This document shows, piece by piece, positions 25,795 through 33,962 of a stretch of DNA of 64,000 nt (the stretch's first letter is position 1; every line of letters starts with the position of its first letter). A program made the translations under genes and the position numbers. Origin of the DNA: Marvinbryantia formatexigens (GTDB taxonomy: Bacteria; Bacillota; Clostridia; Oscillospirales; Ruminococcaceae); NCBI GenBank assembly GCA_021771035.1, contig JAETPU010000011.1, positions 26,800 to 90,799 of the forward strand, written 5' to 3'. The notes beneath the pieces are model-generated. The model did no database searches, had not been told where the DNA came from, and saw nothing but the letters and a program-made list of their open reading frames with translations.

Positions 25795-26467
25795 CGCGGG
25801 GCACGGAGGTTCCGCCAGCGGGGCGGTGAACGGCTCGAGGATGGAGAAAAACGATACGCTCAGGCTGGCAAAGCTGGTGCAGGCGGCCTTTGAGCGCTGC
25901 GGGGTACAGACGGTGATGACCCGAACCTCAGACGTCTATCTGTCCCTGGCGGACAGAACGAACCTGGAAAACCGCTCCGGGTGTGATTTGGCGGTGTCCC
26001 TGCACCGCAATTCCGCTTCGGCGGACGCCTGCGGGGTGGAGATCTGGCTGCACCATGCGGCGCCGGAAGCCTATGTGCAGTGGGCGCAGCTGGTTCTGAA
26101 GGAATTGCAGGCGGTGGGCATCAGCAAAAACCGCGGGGTAAAAAAAGGCTATATTGGGGATGCCAATGCGGATTATGCGGTGAACCGGGACACCAAGGCC
26201 CCTTCCATGATGATAGAGCTGGGCTTTATCAGCAACGCGGGGGACAACCGGGACTATGATGCCAAGCTGACCCAGTACGCCGAGGCCATTGTGAAGGGCT
26301 GCTGCAGCTGGAAGGGCGTAGCCTACCAGGCGCCCAATGGAGAGACGCCGCAGGGCAAAACACTGTACCGGGTGCAGGTGGGGGCCTTCCAGAACCGGGA
26401 GAACGCCCAGCGAATGCAGCAGCAGCTTCAGGAAAAGGGGTACCCGGCCTTTATTACCCAGTCCTAG
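25778..26467 (+). CDS. N-acetylmuramoyl-L-alanine amidase (Amidase_3) with SPOR domain, phage endolysin
   Basis: A 229-residue endolysin. The Amidase_3 domain covers about residues 1-175 with zinc ligands in VWIDAGHGG (His), a Glu near RMEKND, and AVSLHRNS (His), and the catalytic Glu in MMIELGFISN. A C-terminal SPOR-type domain (YRVQVGAFQNRENAQRMQQQ) binds denuded glycan strands. No signal peptide is present, so export depends on the holin. CAAGGAGGA precedes the ATG at 25778. It cuts the amide between MurNAc and L-Ala. Confidence 0.95.
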   Translation: MKVWIDAGHGGSASGAVNGSRMEKNDTLRLAKLVQAAFERCGVQTVMTRTSDVYLSLADRTNLENRSGCDLAVSLHRNSASADACGVEIWLHHAAPEAYVQWAQLVLKELQAVGISKNRGVKKGYIGDANADYAVNRDTKAPSMMIELGFISNAGDNRDYDAKLTQYAEAIVKGCCSWKGVAYQAPNGETPQGKTLYRVQVGAFQNRENAQRMQQQLQEKGYPAFITQS

Positions 26468-26810
26468 AGAACCCGGTACGGCAAGCACGGGGCAGGGCTG
26501 TGGCTTTCCGGGCGGATGAATTTGACTGTTTGACCGGGGGACAGGCTCAGCGGCGGCCAATGGACAGGAGGGCCGAGGGGCCAGGCCCGGGCGCTGGACG
26601 GCCCAGTTTGGCGGTGCGGGGCCTCCCAGGGCGGTACCGCACCAGCGGGGAGAGAGGAAAGAAGGGCCAAAGTGGCTGAGGGAAACAGTGCGGGGACAAG
26701 GAAGCAGGAAGAGAGGGCGGGGGTTTCCCGCCCTCTTTTGATAGGAGACGGCCGGCTTTATGCTTGACAGCGCAGGCCGGTATACTGGAACGAAGGGAAG
26801 GAAAGAATCT
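26468..26810. other. Gene-free stretch after the amidase
   Basis: No gene seen. It holds the terminator at 26712-26738 and ends with the ribosome site of the 26811 gene. TTGACA at 26764 and TATACT at 26781 look promoter-like but are only 11 bases apart. Confidence 0.5.
26712..26738 (+). terminator. Rho-independent terminator of the phage structural-lysis operon
   Basis: A perfect 10-bp stem AGAGGGCGGG (26712-26721) with CCCGCCCTCT (26727-26736), a five-base loop and TTTT. Confidence 0.85.
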
Positions 26811-27236
26811 ATGGCAGTCAATGAAGAAACCTTAAAAAAGCAGCGTCTGGCCGCCGCAAAGAAACTGCGGGATCAGCTTGAGAAGGCGCAGGAGGTCCAG
26901 AGAACCCAGAATGAAAGGACCTTTGCCAGCGGGGCTCAGCAGCTGCGGACCCGGGCCGGGACACTGGCGGATTTGGGGCTCGCCCAAAGCGGATATGCCC
27001 GCAGCGAGGCCCGGCAGGCCGCGGGGAAGGTGATGGACTCGCTGGAGGACGCTCGTGCTAAGCGGGCCCAAACCCAGGCGAAGGTGGAGCAGGACAGAAA
27101 GGATGCGGGGCTGGAAGCTGGAATGCTGGGCCCCGATTACCAGTACAAAGAGCAGCCGGTGAAGCCCCGGTATTCCGATACCATTACCAAGGAATTGCTC
27201 AAGCGCCTGCTCCGGCGTCAGGCGGGCCGGCGGTAA
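26811..27236 (+). CDS. Small helical protein, possible phage internal/injection protein
   Basis: A 141-residue, basic, almost wholly helical protein with heptad-like charge (EETLKKQRLAAAKKLRDQLE). A central LADLGLAQSGYARSEARQ resembles a G-x-x-x-S-G-Y-A segment that I associate with small virion proteins of Firmicutes podoviruses. GAAGGGAAGGAAAG precedes the ATG at 26811. It lies after the operon terminator, so it is probably separately expressed, and it marks the right edge of the phage-like block. The family assignment is tentative. Confidence 0.55.
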   Translation: MAVNEETLKKQRLAAAKKLRDQLEKAQEVQRTQNERTFASGAQQLRTRAGTLADLGLAQSGYARSEARQAAGKVMDSLEDARAKRAQTQAKVEQDRKDAGLEAGMLGPDYQYKEQPVKPRYSDTITKELLKRLLRRQAGRR

Positions 27237-27555
27237 GCCCTCTTGCCGCAAGGTGTCAGCTTAATCCGGCAAAAGGTGGATTTTCCCGGGGATTGGCGGT
27301 ATAATACGGTCATAGGAGCCTAAGCCGCTCTCAAAAAGTATGGCGGGAACCCCGGGCAGTTATGGATTTGTACAGGCCGAATGTCCGGCGAAGCCCGGGG
27401 CCTTTCGGGAATATGAGGGAAACGAGGTTCCGCATAGGGTTCGGGGGTTGCTCCGGGGGTATCGCGGTACAGAAAAACGAACAGAAAACAACAGACAGGA
27501 GTGCCGGGGGAAGCCGCGGCGCCTGTCCGAAAACGGAAAGGGGACTGAATGGACT
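27237..27555. other. Gene-free stretch before bcp
   Basis: About 320 bases without a supported gene. A TATAAT at 27299-27304 is a good -10 box, but the -35 region is poor, so a bcp promoter here is only possible. The upstream open frame reaching 27340 is not supported by a ribosome site. Confidence 0.4.
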
Positions 27556-28026
27556 ATGCTGAAGCCAGGAGATTTAGCGCCGGCGTTCACCTTGCCGGAC
27601 AGCCAGGGCAATCAGGTATCGCTGACGGATTTTAAAGGAAAAAAAGTGGTGGTATATTTTTATCCCAAGGATTCCACTCCGGGCTGCACCCGCCAGGCCT
27701 GCGCGTTTCGGGACAGCTTTCCGGAATTTGAGGCCCGTGGGGTCGTTGTCATCGGCATCAGCAAGGACAGCGCGGCCTCCCACCTGAAATTTGCCCAGAG
27801 GCAGGAACTGCCGTTTTTGTTACTCAGCGATGAGAACCGCCAGGCCATCGAGGCCTATGGCGTATGGCAGGAGAAAAAGCTCTACGGCAAGGCGAGTATG
27901 GGTGTGGTGCGCACCACCTTTTTAGTGGATGAAGCCGGGCGTATCGAGGCTGTATTTGAGAAGGCAAAGCCGGATACCAATGCCGGGGAGATTTTAAATT
28001 ATCTGGACAAAGGAGAGCGCGGATGA
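27556..28026 (+). CDS. bcp: Thiol peroxidase, Bcp/PrxQ-type peroxiredoxin
   Basis: A 156-residue atypical 2-Cys peroxiredoxin. The N terminus PGDLAPAFTLPDSQGNQVSL leads to the peroxidatic site DSTPGCTRQACAFRD with Cys near 45 and a resolving Cys five residues on, the PrxQ arrangement. GVVVIGISKDS and GVVRTTFLVDEAGRI complete the thioredoxin fold. It reduces hydroperoxides with thioredoxin-type donors. The ATG at 27556 has only a weak AAAGGGGA about 15 bases upstream. It overlaps msrA by 4 bases (ATGA), forming an oxidative-damage pair. Confidence 0.95.
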   Translation: MLKPGDLAPAFTLPDSQGNQVSLTDFKGKKVVVYFYPKDSTPGCTRQACAFRDSFPEFEARGVVVIGISKDSAASHLKFAQRQELPFLLLSDENRQAIEAYGVWQEKKLYGKASMGVVRTTFLVDEAGRIEAVFEKAKPDTNAGEILNYLDKGERG

Positions 28027-28535
28027 GACATACCCTATATTTTGCGGGCGGGTGTTTTTGGGGAACGCAGAAGTTCTTTGACTGCATAAAGGGCGTGCTG
28101 GCCACCCGGGTGGGCTATGCCAACGGGTCCACCGAGAACCCCACCTATGAGCAGGTGTGCCGGCAGGATACCGGGCACGCGGAGACAGTGGAGGTCCTCT
28201 TTGAGGACACGGTGCTTCCCCTGCCCCTGTTGCTTCACACCTTCTACCAGGCTGTGGATCCCACCTCGGTGAACCGTCAGGGGCCGGATTCGGGGCCCCA
28301 GTACCGCACGGGGATCTACTATCTGGATGCGCGGGATGAGCCGGTGATCCGGGATTCTCTGGCCCAGCTTCAAAGGCGCATAAGCGCCCCTGTGGCAATC
28401 CAGTGCCAGAGGCTGGAGCAGTTTTATGAGGCGGAGGACTACCATCAGAAGTACCTGGAGAAAAACCCCGGCGGCTACTGCCATATTTCTCCGGAGCAGT
28501 TTGAACTGGCCAGAAGCGCAAACCGTTCCCGATAG
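28023..28535 (+). CDS. msrA: Peptide-methionine (S)-S-oxide reductase
   Basis: A 170-residue MsrA that repairs oxidised methionine. The active site is GGCFWGTQ with Cys11. Further family landmarks are the GYANG loop (RVGYANGSTENPTYEQV), TGHAETVEVLF, FYQAVDPTSVNRQGPDSG and QYRTGIYY, and the E-D-Y-H-Q-K-Y-L end. No MsrB domain is fused or adjacent. It is translationally coupled to bcp, and AAAGGAGAG at the end of bcp serves as its ribosome site. The reductant is presumably thioredoxin. Confidence 0.97.
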   Translation: MRHTLYFAGGCFWGTQKFFDCIKGVLATRVGYANGSTENPTYEQVCRQDTGHAETVEVLFEDTVLPLPLLLHTFYQAVDPTSVNRQGPDSGPQYRTGIYYLDARDEPVIRDSLAQLQRRISAPVAIQCQRLEQFYEAEDYHQKYLEKNPGGYCHISPEQFELARSANRSR

Positions 28536-28565
28536 CGGCGCCCCAAAGACGAAAGGAGAAAGGGT

Positions 28566-29291
28566 ATGACGACAAGACAGGATTGGCGGCATCTTACGGG
28601 AGCCTATAATGTCCGGGATTTGGGCGGCTATGACGCCGCGGGAAAAAAGACGCTCCCGGGGGTGTTTCTGCGTGCGGACAGTACGGCGGGCTTAACGCCC
28701 CAGGATTGTGAACGCCTGAAGGGGGCGGGGCTGGCCCTGGTGGTGGATTTGCGCTCGGCGCGGGAGGCACAGCTTGAGCCCTCGGCCTTTATACAGGATG
28801 GGGGCGTGCCGGTTGTGGGGATCCCGCTGTTGGATCACATCCAGTCGGCAAAGGCTCAAACGGAATTTCCTGAGAGCTTAGGGGAGATGTACTGCCAGCT
28901 GCTGGACACTGGCCGAGGGGAGTTTGGACAAATTTTCTCCCTGTTTGCCAGAACCCAGGGGCTCATCCTGTTTCACTGCACCGCCGGAAAGGACCGTACG
29001 GGTGTGGTGAGTATGCTGCTTCTGGAGCTGGCAGGCGTGAGCCGGGAACAGATTATTTTGGACTATCTTCTCACGGAGGAGCGCCTGCTCCCGGTGCTGC
29101 AGGGACAGCTTCAAAAGATTCGGAAAATGGGGCTGAACCCGCCGGAGTACCTGCTGCATGCCACTCGGGAGGATATCGGGACGGCTCTGGATCATCTGGC
29201 GCACGGCTATGGCTCCGCCCGGGAGTACCTTCTGGGCTGCGGGGTGACAGGAGAGGAGCTGAGTGCCATCCTCAGGCGATTTGTGGGATAA
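28566..29291 (+). CDS. Tyrosine-protein phosphatase (DSP/Tyr phosphatase 3 type)
   Basis: A 241-residue phosphatase with the CX5R loop in FHCTAGKDRTGVV (Cys near residue 138). The N-terminal YNVRDLGGYDAAGKKTLPG, then VFLRADS, is typical of the bacterial tyrosine/serine or lipid phosphatase family (LipA/IphP-like). The K after G in the loop favours a broad or phosphoinositide-type specificity. Its substrate is not evident. GAAAGGAGAAAGGGT precedes the ATG. It follows msrA by 30 bases and probably belongs to the same transcript. Confidence 0.93.
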   Translation: MTTRQDWRHLTGAYNVRDLGGYDAAGKKTLPGVFLRADSTAGLTPQDCERLKGAGLALVVDLRSAREAQLEPSAFIQDGGVPVVGIPLLDHIQSAKAQTEFPESLGEMYCQLLDTGRGEFGQIFSLFARTQGLILFHCTAGKDRTGVVSMLLLELAGVSREQIILDYLLTEERLLPVLQGQLQKIRKMGLNPPEYLLHATREDIGTALDHLAHGYGSAREYLLGCGVTGEELSAILRRFVG

Positions 29292-29319
29292 CCCCGCAGG
29301 TTATCCTAAATCAATCGAG

Positions 29320-29364
29320 CATAAAAATCCCCCCTGTGAGCCTAAACGGCTGGCAGGGGGGATT
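29320..29364 (-). terminator. Hairpin with T run on the minus strand
   Basis: AATCCCCCCTG pairs with CAGGGGGGATT across a 20-base loop, followed on the minus strand by TTTTTA. It lies in the convergent gap and may serve as a backup terminator for the minus-strand lipoprotein gene, or stop readthrough of the phosphatase gene. Confidence 0.6.
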
Positions 29365-29473
29365 GGCGTATCAAAATAAGGGAAAGCGGTATTCTATGTT
29401 TTGGCGGTCTTGACTGTTTTTGATCCGGATAAACTGTACCGAAACAAAGGCTTGGGGCACAACGGTGTCCAAG

Positions 29474-29516
29474 GAAAAAGGGCGTCCGGCGGTTTCAAAG
29501 CCGCCGGCGCCCTTTG
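29474..29516 (-). terminator. Rho-independent terminator of the minus-strand lipoprotein gene
   Basis: The minus strand reads GGGCG, CCGGCGG, a loop, CCGCCGG, CGCCC and TTTTT, just past the stop at 29533. Confidence 0.85.
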
Positions 29517-29532
29517 GGCATGATGGGCTGAT

Positions 29533-30612
29533 TTATGGGGTAAACTGCAAATTACGGGGAATACCGTCTTTGAGTTGAAGGCGCTGCCAGCCCACCATCT
29601 CCCCTGAGGAGGTGTCATATCCATACAGGATGAGATCCCGGTTGGATAACGCGGAGGTAAAGCCCCAGCCGTAGAAGACCCCGTCCTTGAGAAGGGTTGC
29701 GCCGATAGTATCGATCAACATCGTTTCATAGGGGAGAGGACAGGAGATTCTCTTGAGAATCTCGCCGGAGGTGTCCAGCCTGGTAAACGTGATCTCCCAG
29801 GCATGCTCGGGAGTACTGGTGGTTACCGCCAGCAGAGAGCCGTCCTCCTGGGGATACACTGCCAGGCACCCCCCCTCCAGATTCAGAATTGTGCAGTCCG
29901 AGCTGCCCAGATGGTGGAGCACCAGCTTAGAATCCCAGGGCAGATTCGCCTGAGCGGTAAAATAGTTATAGACAAACCCCAGAGTTTCGGGATTGGGGGA
30001 AAACAGAGCGCGGGTATTCCAGTCCTTGGAGCGCGGGTCCGCATATAGTGCGGACGTATCAGAGTAGGGATAGCGCAGCCAGGTTCCGTCTGTGCAGTCA
30101 ATGCGGATAATCCCATCAGGAACCACCCAATACCAAAAGCCGTTTTCATAACAGGTAGCGGTTACCGGATCCCCGGGAGTGGTTTTGGGAATTTCGATTC
30201 GGCGTTCCCCCAAAAAGCAGGTCCAGAATGTCTGGGCATCGAAGAGGAGCAACATTGTCCCATCCTCCAATTTTGTGCTCTCCACCGCCTGGCCCAGTTC
30301 GTCCATGAGAGAGACTTTCCAGTTGGCGCCGTCCGGTGTGAGTGTATCCCGTAAATCCTGAATGGCCTGTGCATCTAGAATTCCTCTCATTCCCGTGTAA
30401 AATTGGGGAATTTTATGGATCTCCTGATTTTGGATGGAATACCCTACCATCCCCAGATTGTACATACAGTATAGTTCAAAATGGGGGAAGGCCTCCAGGG
30501 AGCCGCCGGTCTCGGCAATTTGAACCAAGGAATCGTCCTCTTTCAAGGAACACGCCGTTAATGCAAGCAGGCAAAGAAGCACGCAAGTGATTTGTTTGAG
30601 CCGGTTGAGCAT
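29533..30612 (-). CDS. Lipoprotein of unknown function, beta-propeller-like
   Basis: A 359-residue lipoprotein: MLNRLKQITCVLLCLLALTA followed by the lipobox Cys (LTAC-S). The mature part is beta-rich with aromatic blade-like repeats (GFWYWVVPDGIIRIDCTDG, GGCLAVYPQEDGSLLAVTT, DGVFYGWGFTSALSNRDLI). It suggests a propeller that may bind ligand at the cell surface. I do not recognise the family. The ATG at 30612 is chosen because GAAAGGATGG lies about 11 bases upstream; the TTG at 30633 overlaps that site. It is monocistronic and convergent with the phosphatase gene. Confidence 0.8.
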   Translation of the reverse strand: MLNRLKQITCVLLCLLALTACSLKEDDSLVQIAETGGSLEAFPHFELYCMYNLGMVGYSIQNQEIHKIPQFYTGMRGILDAQAIQDLRDTLTPDGANWKVSLMDELGQAVESTKLEDGTMLLLFDAQTFWTCFLGERRIEIPKTTPGDPVTATCYENGFWYWVVPDGIIRIDCTDGTWLRYPYSDTSALYADPRSKDWNTRALFSPNPETLGFVYNYFTAQANLPWDSKLVLHHLGSSDCTILNLEGGCLAVYPQEDGSLLAVTTSTPEHAWEITFTRLDTSGEILKRISCPLPYETMLIDTIGATLLKDGVFYGWGFTSALSNRDLILYGYDTSSGEMVGWQRLQLKDGIPRNLQFTP

Positions 30613-31569
30613 ATTAAGGCACCATCCTTTCAAAACAATTACCGGAGGTTCCCGCTGTGGGGCAAGGCTGCCTGGGTACCAAGGAGCCGCCTTTTTAACA
30701 GCCCGGGCTGGTGGATTCAGCGGCGCGTCTTGGGGCCTTCATGGCAACGGCGCTTCGAAATTTGCCGAAGCCCAGATTCCGGCACGATGTCCTTGACAGG
30801 AAGCACCGTTTCAGACAGCGGATCTAAAAATCGGAATGCCGGTGCCGCATTGCCCCTTTGCCGGACATGGGGCGAGCCGTATTTACAGTGCTTTGAATGA
30901 TTTTCGGCCGCTGTTATACTTATAACTTAACAAAATTATATAAAAAAGTAAATGGGTTTTATAAAAAATCTATAATTGTGGACTTGGCGGACATTTTGGG
31001 TTGCCGGGTTTGGAACGCACAAGAAAATTCTTCTGATAGGGCCTTCGGTTTTGAGCGGAAGTTTACTTCTGAGGGACTGGCGGTTATCCCGCAAGAATCC
31101 ACAGCGCGTTTCTTTTCATTTGAGGAAAAGGATGGTATAATAATCACGCAAAGCGTGATTATTAAGGAGTTTCGTTTGCCGGTCAAGCAACGACCGGCAT
31201 TCAGCTGCCGCTGAACCACGAAACGTCCCGGCTGGTTCTAAAATGATGGCATAATGCTCCCACAAGGAGTGAATGTGCAATCAGCTTCGATAATGCAATC
31301 ATCGGTGATCATTGGGGGAGCTTTGTCTGCCGGTCAAACGGGGGCGGTCATTCAGCAGAGGCCCAAGGGCGAAATGCTCCGGTTCATCTTAACGGGGGGA
31401 CCATATTCGCACATGGCTTGCGTCTGCAAGGGCAGTTTGGCTCATAGACTGTAAGTACCAGGCAGCGGAAAGCGGATGATTTGCCCCGGGGCCCGGTGCC
31501 GCCGGGGGATTCGACTGAGAAATCCAGCTTGATAGGCTGATTGTATGAGAGCGGGAGGGGGATTGGAGT
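30613..31569. other. Gene-free stretch of about 950 bases between divergent genes
   Basis: No supported gene. Visible items are an AT-rich promoter-like tract at 30910-30950, a hairpin ATAATCACG/CGTGATTAT at 31138-31159 directly after a TATAAT, and a short duplicated block (TGCCGGTCAA ... ATTCAGC) near 31178 and 31329. A 105-codon frame at 30897-31214 lacks a ribosome site and any family signature. The stretch may contain a decayed gene or an unrecognised small RNA. Confidence 0.45.
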
Positions 31570-33888
31570 ATGGCGGTGCCCGAAGGCATTCAATTTCATA
31601 CGGCGCCGGATGGTTCGCTGGATTCCCTGAGTGCGGGCGGCTGCCCAGTCCCTCTGCGCCGGGAACGGTACCGGGGCATGAAGCTATGGCTGCAGATGGC
31701 AGGCGAGCCCCGGGAAATCCCGCTGACCCCGGTGGGGGAAAGCGTATTTGCCGCCAGGGTGCACGAGCAGGACTACCAGCTGAGCTACCGGGAGACAGGC
31801 GGCGCCTTGGAGGTGAAAATCCGGGTACACAACTCGGACGAGGTCTCCTTTTGTCCCAGAACCTTGTTTTTGACCACGGGTATCGACTGCTATATGGAGC
31901 GGTATCCCCAGTGGAACGAGATGCTGTTTCCCACCCTGCTGCGGTGTGAAAAGACGCATTTCTGGGGATACTGTATGTCGCCCCAGGGGATGGTGCTGGC
32001 CATGGCGTCGCCGGATCCCATCGCCTCCTGGAGTTTGGAATACTCCCGGCTGCAGGACGAATGGAGCGAGCACCACTATCTCACGGGAGGGCACCGGATT
32101 GATACCTTTCACCTGCATCTGCTGGCCGCGCAGCCGCAGCCGCAGCGGCATCCGGTGCTGCAGTCCGTAGGGGCGCACGACACCAGGGAGTGGACGCTCT
32201 ATTTTTCCCGGGTGGATTCCCCTGAGCTTGTGCTGCCTTGGTGCGCTCAGTTTTGCCGGGCTCCCATGCTGGCGTTAGAGCGGTATACGGTGGATCCGGG
32301 GGAGACGGTGGCAGGAGTGCTCCTGTCCGGGCCGGGAACCGTTCATCTGACGCTTTTGGAGCCCGACGGCAGCTCCAGGCCGGTGGCGGTGCGCGCTTCG
32401 GGGTTTTCTTTGGAGGCACCGGGGGCGGTGGGGCTGTATACCCTGCGGGCCCAGTGGGGCTTAAAAGTCAGCGAGGGCAGCTTTTATGTCAAACGCAAAA
32501 ACTCCTGGTATTTAAGGATGGGCCGCCAGGCGGTATTGGAGAACCCGCCGGTGTATACACACCATGTGGAGGCGTTTTTAAGCCTGTATACCATCCTTCT
32601 CGCCCGCAAGCACCTGCCGGACGAGCGGCAGGATGCCCAGTGTGAGGAGTATTTTCAGGAGATATTGGAAAAACTATACAATCCCCAGACAGGCCGGGTG
32701 CGGGAAAATCCCTGGAGAATCCAGGACAGCGCGGCGCTGGGCGCCCTGATGGCCCTGCGCTACACCGTCACCGGGGATCCCCGGGATCTGCACACCGCGG
32801 GCAGTCTGGCGGATTATCTGATGGAGTGCCAGGGGGAGGACGGCGCCTATTACAGCATGCCGTCTCCTCAGATGGTGTCCCCCGAGCAGGGGACCCATTA
32901 CACGGCGGTGACCTATATCGCCAAATATGTGCTGGAGGTCTCCCGGGAGGAGGAGCTGGCCGCCCGGGAATATCCGGAATTCCTGGAGAGTGCCCGCCGG
33001 CACCGGCAGAGCGCCCAGCGGGCCATTGCCGAATTGGAACGCAGCCGGGACAACATCGAAACCGAAGGGGAAATGACCTTTGAGGACGGCATGATCAGCT
33101 GCAGCCTTTTGCAGATAGCCTTCCGGGCGCTGCAGATGGCCCAGTCCCCGGAGAGACAGCGGTATGCGGATACCGCCCGCGAGATGGCCCGGCTCCACCG
33201 CTGCTTAACCCAGCAGCTGGTGCCGGACTGCCGGATGAACGGGGCCACGCTGCGGTTTTGGGAGGCCCAGTACAACATTCACCTGTTCCACAACGGAATG
33301 AATTCCCCCTGCGGATGGACCTGCTGGAAGGTGTACGGGGACTACTATTTATACCTGCTCACCGGAGAGCCCCAGTACCTGCGCGAGGCCATGAACGGCC
33401 TGGGGGCGTGCTTACAGCTGGTGGATGGGAAAACCGGGCATCTGCGCTGGGGCTTTCTGGCGGATCCGCACATTGAGTGCCTGCGGTTTGTCCCATGCGG
33501 GCAGGGGGATGAGGAGGGAAAGCTCATCTGGGATACGGTCGGGGAGCAGTACCTGGAGCAGGTGAGCTCCTGGCACCGGACACAGCCATTCCCCCGCCCA
33601 AAATGGGGAATTGACAACCTGGTGCACGAGATATTCAAATGCCTGGCGGAAATCTCCCTTACCAATGCCTTTGTCATCTGGCGGGAGGGAAAACTGACAG
33701 CCTACAACTGCCGGGTCACCCGCAGAAAGGACGGCAGCCTGCTCATACTCCCCAGGGAGGAGCTGGTGTGCCGGGTGCACTGCAATTTCGATGAGGACAC
33801 CAATGTGGAGGTCCGTTTTTCGGGGCGGACTGTGTGCGACAGGCGCCGGTTCGGCTGGGTTTGGCGAATGGGGCCGCCCGCCCCATAA
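31570..33888 (+). CDS. Large carbohydrate-active-like protein with a C-terminal (alpha/alpha) toroid
   Basis: A 772-residue cytoplasmic protein without a signal peptide. The first ~320 residues are beta-rich, as in sandwich domains preceding barrel glycosidases. The remainder is helical with repeated hairpins and aromatic or acidic pocket motifs (YTHHVEAFLSLYTILLARKH, DYLMECQGEDGAYYSMPS, FWEAQYNIHLFHNGMNSPCG, WKVYGDYYLYLLTGEPQYL). These indicate a six-hairpin glycosidase or lyase-type fold. I cannot assign a GH or PL family or substrate. GGGAGGGGGATTGGAGT precedes the ATG. metG follows 74 bases later, perhaps by readthrough. Confidence 0.75.
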   Translation: MAVPEGIQFHTAPDGSLDSLSAGGCPVPLRRERYRGMKLWLQMAGEPREIPLTPVGESVFAARVHEQDYQLSYRETGGALEVKIRVHNSDEVSFCPRTLFLTTGIDCYMERYPQWNEMLFPTLLRCEKTHFWGYCMSPQGMVLAMASPDPIASWSLEYSRLQDEWSEHHYLTGGHRIDTFHLHLLAAQPQPQRHPVLQSVGAHDTREWTLYFSRVDSPELVLPWCAQFCRAPMLALERYTVDPGETVAGVLLSGPGTVHLTLLEPDGSSRPVAVRASGFSLEAPGAVGLYTLRAQWGLKVSEGSFYVKRKNSWYLRMGRQAVLENPPVYTHHVEAFLSLYTILLARKHLPDERQDAQCEEYFQEILEKLYNPQTGRVRENPWRIQDSAALGALMALRYTVTGDPRDLHTAGSLADYLMECQGEDGAYYSMPSPQMVSPEQGTHYTAVTYIAKYVLEVSREEELAAREYPEFLESARRHRQSAQRAIAELERSRDNIETEGEMTFEDGMISCSLLQIAFRALQMAQSPERQRYADTAREMARLHRCLTQQLVPDCRMNGATLRFWEAQYNIHLFHNGMNSPCGWTCWKVYGDYYLYLLTGEPQYLREAMNGLGACLQLVDGKTGHLRWGFLADPHIECLRFVPCGQGDEEGKLIWDTVGEQYLEQVSSWHRTQPFPRPKWGIDNLVHEIFKCLAEISLTNAFVIWREGKLTAYNCRVTRRKDGSLLILPREELVCRVHCNFDEDTNVEVRFSGRTVCDRRRFGWVWRMGPPAP

Positions 33889-33962
33889 GATACCTGCTTC
33901 CAACATACGATAAAGGAACCCTTACCATATAACAGGACAGCTGAAAATAGGAGGATATCCCA

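Noticed and set aside
26764..26786. TTGACA and TATACT before the 26811 gene
   Set aside because: Spacing of 11 bases is too short for a sigma-A promoter.
30897..31214. 105-codon open frame in the 30.6-31.6 kb gap
   Set aside because: AT-rich region, no ribosome site and no family signature; more likely promoter and noncoding sequence.
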